DNA of 9,265 nucleotides, from NCBI GenBank assembly GCA_030598905.1, contig JAUVPA010000053.1, positions 1 through 9,265 on the forward strand, written 5' to 3'. The DNA is from Acidimicrobiia bacterium (lineage in GTDB: Bacteria > Actinomycetota > Acidimicrobiia > Spongiisociales > UBA5794). Positions 4,824 to 9,265 of the stretch are shown piece by piece. The stretch's first letter is position 1; every line of letters begins with the position of its first letter. A program made the translations under genes and the position numbers. The notes beneath the pieces are model-generated. The model was given only the letters and a program-made list of their open reading frames with translations. It had not been told where the DNA came from and did no database searches.

Positions 4824-6905
4824 ATGACAAACGCTCGAACGACCACACACTCGGGTTCGCCCGACGACATCCTCGACTCGATCTCGGTCGATCCACCCCC
4901 CGCGTTCGACGAGATGCCGAAGCGACCCGTCTGGCCTTACATCGTGGGACTACTCGTCATCGCCGGGTTCGTCATCGCCTCGACGTTTGTCACCTACTCA
5001 GCACTCTCTCGCCAGGAGGCCGACGCGGCGTTCCTCGAGGTATCGGCGGCACAGAGCCGGGCGGCCCGCGGGTTGGCCGACGCGGCATCGCTCGTCGAGG
5101 ACGAACGAGCTGGTCCAGATACCGCGGTGCAGATGCGAGATGCCGTCGAGAGCCTCGAGACGCGTCAACTCGCTCTACAGTTTGGCAACGATGCCCTCGG
5201 CCTTCCTGCGCCGACGAGCGACGCGCTCGGCCGGTTGCTGGTCGAGGCCTCGACGTCTTTCTCACACCTGGTGCAAGCGGGGAACGAGGTGGCCAACGCA
5301 CTCCAGGCAGGGATCATGCCTTCCCCGGGCGCCCTCGATCGGGTCCAGTCCGCCTCTTCGGTCTTCGATTCTCGGATGGGGAGCATTGTGTTCCAGTCTC
5401 AGGTGGAGGCGGAGGAACGGGTCGATGCCCTGAAGCAGACCCAGTACCTGCTGCTGAGCGCCACGCTCGTCCTGTTGCTCCTCGAGGCATTGTTCTTGTT
5501 CCGGCCCGCGGTCAAGCGGATTCGCGACCGTTGGCGCGAGCGTGACGCCGAACACTTCTCCGAGCGAGAGATCGATGCGCGCCGCATGAACTATCTGGCT
5601 CGCTACGACCCGCTGACCGGGTTGATCAACCGCACGCTGTTCGCCGACCGACTCCAGTCCGCCGTGGCTCGCGCTCGGCGCGATGGAGGGCTCGTGGCGC
5701 TGATGTTTCTCGACATGGATGACTTCAAGGACGTCAACGACCGCTACGGCCACGCGGCCGGGGATGCACTGCTTCGCCAGGTCGCCGAACGGCTCGTCGG
5801 TTCCGTTCGCGAGTCCGACACGGTGGCCCGGCTCGGGGGTGACGAATTCACGGTGATCCTCGAAGGCGGGCATCGCGTCGAGGATGCCGGGCGGGTGGCC
5901 ACGAAGATCCTTGCGGCCCTCTCGGCACCGCATCGGTTGGGTCATCGTGAGCTGGTCGTCACGACCTCCATCGGCATCGCGATGTACCCCGTGGATGGCG
6001 ACGACGCCGATGAGCTCCTCAAAGGGGCCGACATCGCGATGTACTCGGCGAAGGCGGCCGGACGCAACACCTATCAGTACTTCACCAGGGAGCTGCGGGA
6101 GCGAACGACCGAGCGAATTTCCCTGATTGACGGTCTGCGACACGCCCTTGAGAGTGGTGATCAGCTCGAGCTCGTGTACCAACCGAAAGTGGATACCTCG
6201 TTGGGAACGGTGATCGGTTTCGAAGCGCTGCTGCGATGGAACCATCCCGAGTTGGGGCGTGTTCTGCCGAGCAAATTCATCCCGCTGGCCGAAGAGACCG
6301 ACCTGATCATCCCGATGGGGGAGTGGGTGCTCGATCAGGCGTGCAACCAGATGAGGTCGTGGCTCGACCTCGGACTGTCTGAGATGACTGTTGCGGTCAA
6401 CGTCTCGTCGCGGCAGTTCCGTATGGGCAACCTGGTGGAAACCGTCGCCACATCCCTGGCCGCTGCTGGTCTCAGCCCGCGCTATCTCGAGATCGAGCTG
6501 ACGGAGGGAACGCTCGTCGCCGATGTCGAACTGGCAAGACGAGCCTTGGAGAGGCTCCGGGACATGGGAGTACGTGTGTCGATCGACGACTTCGGAACCG
6601 GATACTCGTCCCTGAGCTATCTCAACCAGCTACCAATCGATTCGCTGAAGATCGACCGCACCTTCACGCGTGACGTTGCTCATGACCGGGACGGTGCCGC
6701 GATCTCTTCGGCCATCATCGGCCTTGCCACGAGCCTGCGCATGGATGTCGTCGCCGAGGGTGTCGAGAGCGCCGAACAGGCCGACTTCCTGCGCAGCATC
6801 GGCTGCCGGAAGATGCAGGGTTATCATTTCTCTCGCCCGCTTGCTGCCGCCGACGTTCCCCGTTTCGTCGCCTCGATGGGAACCGACGCCGCCGCGCTGC
6901 GATAG
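4824..6905 (+). CDS. Membrane-anchored GGDEF-EAL protein (diguanylate cyclase / c-di-GMP phosphodiesterase)
   Basis: The 693-residue protein runs as follows: a short cytoplasmic tail; membrane helix 1 (about 38-60); an extracytoplasmic, mostly helical sensor of about 145 residues (61-207) that I do not recognise; helix 2 (about 208-228); a charged linker helix; GGDEF (about 257-425); EAL (about 435-690). The cyclase site is intact (GGDEF 338-342), as is the inhibitory I-site RESD (329-332, five residues before). The EAL motifs are also intact: EALLRW from 467, NVSSRQF, ELTE, DDFGTGYSSL (588-597), LKID, Glu645 in AEGVES and Gln665 in QGYHFSRP. By sequence it could both make c-di-GMP from GTP and hydrolyse it to pGpG; which dominates in vivo is unknown. 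ATG 4824 is preceded by GGTGGA seven nt upstream. The ABC-F gene begins 48 nt after the stop. A possible WhiG-type promoter and a 10-bp inverted repeat lie immediately upstream. Confidence 0.93.
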   Translation: MTNARTTTHSGSPDDILDSISVDPPPAFDEMPKRPVWPYIVGLLVIAGFVIASTFVTYSALSRQEADAAFLEVSAAQSRAARGLADAASLVEDERAGPDTAVQMRDAVESLETRQLALQFGNDALGLPAPTSDALGRLLVEASTSFSHLVQAGNEVANALQAGIMPSPGALDRVQSASSVFDSRMGSIVFQSQVEAEERVDALKQTQYLLLSATLVLLLLEALFLFRPAVKRIRDRWRERDAEHFSEREIDARRMNYLARYDPLTGLINRTLFADRLQSAVARARRDGGLVALMFLDMDDFKDVNDRYGHAAGDALLRQVAERLVGSVRESDTVARLGGDEFTVILEGGHRVEDAGRVATKILAALSAPHRLGHRELVVTTSIGIAMYPVDGDDADELLKGADIAMYSAKAAGRNTYQYFTRELRERTTERISLIDGLRHALESGDQLELVYQPKVDTSLGTVIGFEALLRWNHPELGRVLPSKFIPLAEETDLIIPMGEWVLDQACNQMRSWLDLGLSEMTVAVNVSSRQFRMGNLVETVATSLAAAGLSPRYLEIELTEGTLVADVELARRALERLRDMGVRVSIDDFGTGYSSLSYLNQLPIDSLKIDRTFTRDVAHDRDGAAISSAIIGLATSLRMDVVAEGVESAEQADFLRSIGCRKMQGYHFSRPLAAADVPRFVASMGTDAAALR

Positions 6906-6953
6906 GGCCATCCACCCCTACGCTGCTCGCTCAACCCTAGGCAAGACGGCCTC

Positions 6954-8552
6954 ATGCTTCTCGTTCGTGACGTCTCCATTGAAGCGGGCGCTCGTGCGCT
7001 CATCATCGGCGCGACCTTCTCCGTCCAAGCCGGGGACAAGATCGGTCTCGTCGGTCCCAATGGCGCGGGCAAAACGACCCTGCTCCGGACGCTTGCCGGT
7101 TACCGATCAAGCGCCGAGGGCGCCATCCGGCGCAGCGGTGTCATTGGGTATCTGTCGCAGGAAGCTGCTGTTGCCAAGCTCCCCGACGAGGAGACAACAG
7201 CGCTCGAACGGATCCTCAGCGCCCGCGCTATCGGTGATCTCGAACGGCACATCGAGACGACACGCCTCGAGATGGAATCGGCTTCAGCGCAAGCGCGCGA
7301 TCGGCTCATCAAGAGGTTCTCCCGACTCGAGGACGAGTTCACCGCACGCGGTGGCTACATCGCCAAGGCCGAGGCGAAGCGCTTCGCCCACTCCCTAGGC
7401 ATCGGCAGCGACGAGCTCGAGCAGCGTGTCGCAACGATGTCGGGTGGCCAGAGGCGCCGTGTGGAGCTGGCGCGCATCCTTTTCAAGGAGACCGACACAC
7501 TCATGCTCGACGAGCCGACAAACCACCTCGACCTCGATGCCAAGGCATGGCTCGTGTCGTTCCTCGACGCCTACGAAGGTGGTTTGCTGGTCGTGAGCCA
7601 CGACCTTCCCCTCTTGGACGCGTCGATCACCTCCGTGCTCTCGGTCGAGGACCACCGCATCGAGGCTTACCGAGGCAACTACTCCAACTTCCTGTCCGAG
7701 AGGGAGAGGCGCCGGGAGCAACGCATCAAGGAGCGGCGCCACCAGGAAGAGAAGATCGCTCGGCTCGAGCAGGGAATCCGTCGCTTCAAAGGAACGACGG
7801 AGAAGATGGCAAAACGGGCTCGGTCGTGGGAAACGCGGGTCGAGAAGATGCGCGGCCAACTGGTCGAGGTCGGCAAGAAACGCAAGGGTGTGGTGCTTCG
7901 CTTCCCCCAGCCCGAGCCGTCGGGCAGTACGCCACTGAATGCAGAAGGCCTCGGCAAGGCGTTTGGGCACACTGTCGTATTCGTCGACGTGGACGTCGAC
8001 GTCGATCGGGGGGAGCGTCTGGCGATCATCGGTTTGAACGGTGCTGGCAAGACGACTCTCCTCAAGATCCTCGCCGGCGTCGACTCTCCAGACGTAGGGG
8101 ATGTCGAGATCGGCTATCGGGTGTCGGTCGGCTACTACGCCCAGGAGCACGAAAATCTGGATCTGGCAGCCACCGTGCTGGACCACATGAGACGAGTGTC
8201 TGGCCTGCCCGACCAGCAGCTGCGCGGCGTTCTGGGTCATTTCCTCCTCGCCGACAAGATCGACCAGGAGGCCGGATCGCTCTCGGGTGGTGAGAAGACG
8301 AAGCTTGCCCTTGCCACGCTGGTCGTTGGGCGGCACAACGTTCTCCTGCTGGACGAGCCGACGAACAACCTGGACCCGCAGGCGAAGGGCGCACTCCTCG
8401 ACGCCCTCGATCAGTATGAGGGGACGATCATCCTGGTGAGTCACGACGTCGAATTCGTTGCCGGAGTGGCTCCGGACCGGGCTGTGCTCATGCCCGATGG
8501 GGAAACTGCCTATTTCGACGAAACCATGCTGGAGCTGGTCGAGCTGGCCTGA
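6954..8552 (+). CDS. ABC-F family ATPase (ribosome-associated type)
   Basis: The 532-residue protein has two ABC ATPase domains and no membrane segment, the hallmark of ABC-F. Domain 1: Walker A GPNGAGKTT (34-42), signature SGGQ (163-166), Walker B LMLDEPTNHLD with Asp186 and Glu187. Domain 2: Walker A GLNGAGKTT (360-368), signature SGGE (444-447), Walker B LLLDEPTNNLD with Asp467 and Glu468. Both catalytic glutamates are kept, so both sites should hydrolyse ATP. The linker between domains (about 243-325) is a basic, Arg/Glu-rich helical pair without the long extension seen in many antibiotic-resistance ABC-F proteins, which favours a housekeeping EttA/Uup-like role at the ribosomal E site (inference). 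A low-complexity run VDVDVDVD lies just before the second Walker A, encoded by a short GTCGAC-like repeat at about 7983-8006. ATG 6954 has no clear ribosome site; a TANNNT match (TACGCT, 6919-6924) is a possible -10. Confidence 0.93.
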   Translation: MLLVRDVSIEAGARALIIGATFSVQAGDKIGLVGPNGAGKTTLLRTLAGYRSSAEGAIRRSGVIGYLSQEAAVAKLPDEETTALERILSARAIGDLERHIETTRLEMESASAQARDRLIKRFSRLEDEFTARGGYIAKAEAKRFAHSLGIGSDELEQRVATMSGGQRRRVELARILFKETDTLMLDEPTNHLDLDAKAWLVSFLDAYEGGLLVVSHDLPLLDASITSVLSVEDHRIEAYRGNYSNFLSERERRREQRIKERRHQEEKIARLEQGIRRFKGTTEKMAKRARSWETRVEKMRGQLVEVGKKRKGVVLRFPQPEPSGSTPLNAEGLGKAFGHTVVFVDVDVDVDRGERLAIIGLNGAGKTTLLKILAGVDSPDVGDVEIGYRVSVGYYAQEHENLDLAATVLDHMRRVSGLPDQQLRGVLGHFLLADKIDQEAGSLSGGEKTKLALATLVVGRHNVLLLDEPTNNLDPQAKGALLDALDQYEGTIILVSHDVEFVAGVAPDRAVLMPDGETAYFDETMLELVELA

Positions 8553-8592
8553 GTTGGTGACAGCGAGACCGGCGACGACCGGTTCGTTCACG

Positions 8593-8640
8593 CGTCTGGC
8601 GTACCGCAGACCGGTATTTGGGCCTGCGGTACGCCAGACG
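8593..8640. repeat. Long perfect inverted repeat, 17-bp arms (hairpin)
   Basis: CGTCTGGCGTACCGCAG (8593-8609) and CTGCGGTACGCCAGACG (8624-8640) are perfect reverse complements around a 14-nt loop. In RNA the stem extends by a G-U pair (8592/8641) and a C-G pair (8591/8642). It starts 40 nt after the ABC-F stop and ends 28 nt before the GNAT start. No T-run follows on either strand, so it is not a classical intrinsic terminator. A U-less (I-shaped) terminator, a dispersed REP-like element, or a leader structure of the GNAT gene are all possible. Confidence 0.75.
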
Positions 8641-8668
8641 TGCGGAAACAACGCGAGAATCGGTGTCT

Positions 8669-9265
8669 ATGACACCACCGCTCGCCAATCTCACCATCGA
8701 ATCGACACCGCCGGAGTACCCCGCAGAGTGGGTTGGAGATGCCGCTCTCAAGGACGGCGGAACGATGCGCATCCGGCCGATCGCCCCCGAGGACGGACCG
8801 GCGCTCCGTGAGATGGTCCGAAACCTCTCATCGGAGAGCAGCTACTTCCGGTTCTTCCGCGTGAAGCGTGATCTCAATGACGAGGAGGTCCGAGCATTCA
8901 CCCAACTCGACTACTCGCAGAACATGGCGTTCGTTGCTGTTCACGAGGGAGCGATCGTGGGCGTGGGCCGGTACAGCTCGGCCGAAACTACGCCCGAGGT
9001 CGCCGAAGTTGCCTTCGCTGTCGCTGATGATCAACAGGGTCGAGGGGTCGGCACGGTCCTCCTCAACCGATTGACGGTGTATGCCCGAGCCAACGGCATC
9101 ACGCAGTTCCGGGCCTTTCTCCTCGCCCACAACTACGCCATGATGCGAGTCTTCCGTGACGCGGGTTTTCACTTGACACGCGATCTCGAAGAAGGCGTCT
9201 ACACCGTCGACTTTCCGACCGAGGAATCAGACGAGACTCGCCAGGTAGCGGCACGCAACGAGCAG
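8669..9265 (+). CDS. GNAT-domain protein, 5' part; probable GNAT/acyl-CoA synthetase (NDP-forming) fusion
   Basis: From ATG 8669, 199 codons run open to the window edge. Residues about 32-170 form a GNAT acetyltransferase: MRIRPIAPEDGPALREM at the start, SSYFRFFRVKRDLNDEEVRAFTQLDY, AFVAVHEGAIVGVGRY, the acetyl-CoA phosphate-binding loop QGRGVG (123-128), and MMRVFRDAGF (helix alpha 4). This variant (LSxES.YxRFF..LxxEEV..FTxxDY) is the one usually fused to a CoA-binding and ATP-grasp acyl-CoA synthetase (NDP-forming) module, as in Pat-type protein lysine acetyltransferases. The remaining residues (VDFPTEESDETRQVAARNEQ) look like the linker that leads into such a module, but the module itself lies outside, so the fusion is an inference. 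If correct, it would acetylate protein lysines, often acyl-CoA synthetases. No ribosome site precedes the ATG; a second in-frame ATG sits at residue 33 but would drop the conserved lead-in. Confidence 0.8.
   Translation, partial: MTPPLANLTIESTPPEYPAEWVGDAALKDGGTMRIRPIAPEDGPALREMVRNLSSESSYFRFFRVKRDLNDEEVRAFTQLDYSQNMAFVAVHEGAIVGVGRYSSAETTPEVAEVAFAVADDQQGRGVGTVLLNRLTVYARANGITQFRAFLLAHNYAMMRVFRDAGFHLTRDLEEGVYTVDFPTEESDETRQVAARNEQ

Noticed and set aside
4787..5545. Plus-strand 252-codon frame overlapping the start of the GGDEF-EAL gene
   Set aside because: It is Arg/Gly-rich with no motif, begins inside the inverted repeat, and competes with a frame that encodes membrane helices and a conserved enzyme.
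5262..6245. Minus-strand open frame of 327 codons opposite the GGDEF-EAL gene
   Set aside because: The plus strand encodes intact GGDEF and EAL domains; the antisense frame shows no domain.
7395..8651. Minus-strand open frame of 418 codons opposite the ABC-F gene
   Set aside because: It is antisense to well-conserved ABC motifs and is a by-product of G+C-rich codon use; its translation resembles no family.
1..9265. A translation-factor cluster (EF-G-like, tRNA-Leu, ABC-F) or a defence island
   Set aside because: The translation genes are separated by unrelated genes on both strands, and there is no nuclease, toxin, integrase or repeat array. Nothing ties them into one system.

Overview
The window is a stretch of G+C-rich bacterial chromosome, most likely actinobacterial. 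Three things point that way: strong G/C bias at third codon positions, several TANNNT promoter hexamers placed so that transcripts would start at or just before the start codon, and a family mix common in Actinobacteria (EF-G-like second paralogue, WHG-type TetR, GNAT of the kind fused to an acyl-CoA synthetase). Acidimicrobiia or a relative is a guess; nothing here fixes the genus. No transposase, integrase, CRISPR array or phage gene is visible, and no gap between genes exceeds about 150 bases.

Layout. (1) 1-1071, minus: N-terminal 357 residues of an EF-G-like translational GTPase, cut by the window edge. It is divergent from (2) 1165-1500, plus: a single-domain rhodanese with a leaderless-type promoter. 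(3) 1497-2933, plus: a compact regulated unit. A near-consensus promoter (TTGACA-N17-TAGTAT) carries two tandem CCTAA-N5-TTAG(G) palindromes exactly 21 bp apart. It drives an alpha/beta hydrolase and an overlapping TetR-family regulator. (4) 2943-3026, minus: tRNA-Leu(UAA). Just upstream of it on the same strand is (5) 3060-3401, a small two-helix membrane protein with a PLDc_N-like region and a SHOCT-like tail. (6) 3546-4697, plus: a lipase/esterase-type alpha/beta hydrolase, divergent from (5), with an inverted repeat between them. (7) 4824-6905, plus: a membrane-anchored GGDEF-EAL protein for c-di-GMP turnover, with all recognisable catalytic motifs intact. A match to the sigma-28/WhiG promoter -10 consensus and a 10-bp inverted repeat lie directly in front of it. 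(8) 6954-8552, plus: an ABC-F ATPase. (9) a 17-bp perfect inverted repeat, followed by (10) 8669 to the window end, plus: a GNAT domain that is probably the N-terminus of a larger protein.

How the genes relate. The hydrolase/TetR pair is the one convincing operon: the regulator is probably autoregulated and represses the hydrolase through the tandem operators. The EF-G-like protein, ABC-F protein and tRNA-Leu all concern translation but are not adjacent, so I do not claim a functional cluster. The most interesting signals are regulatory: the tandem operators, the apparent lack of a normal start codon for the TetR gene, and the possible WhiG/FliA-type promoter on a c-di-GMP gene. I see no clearly new multi-gene system in this window.
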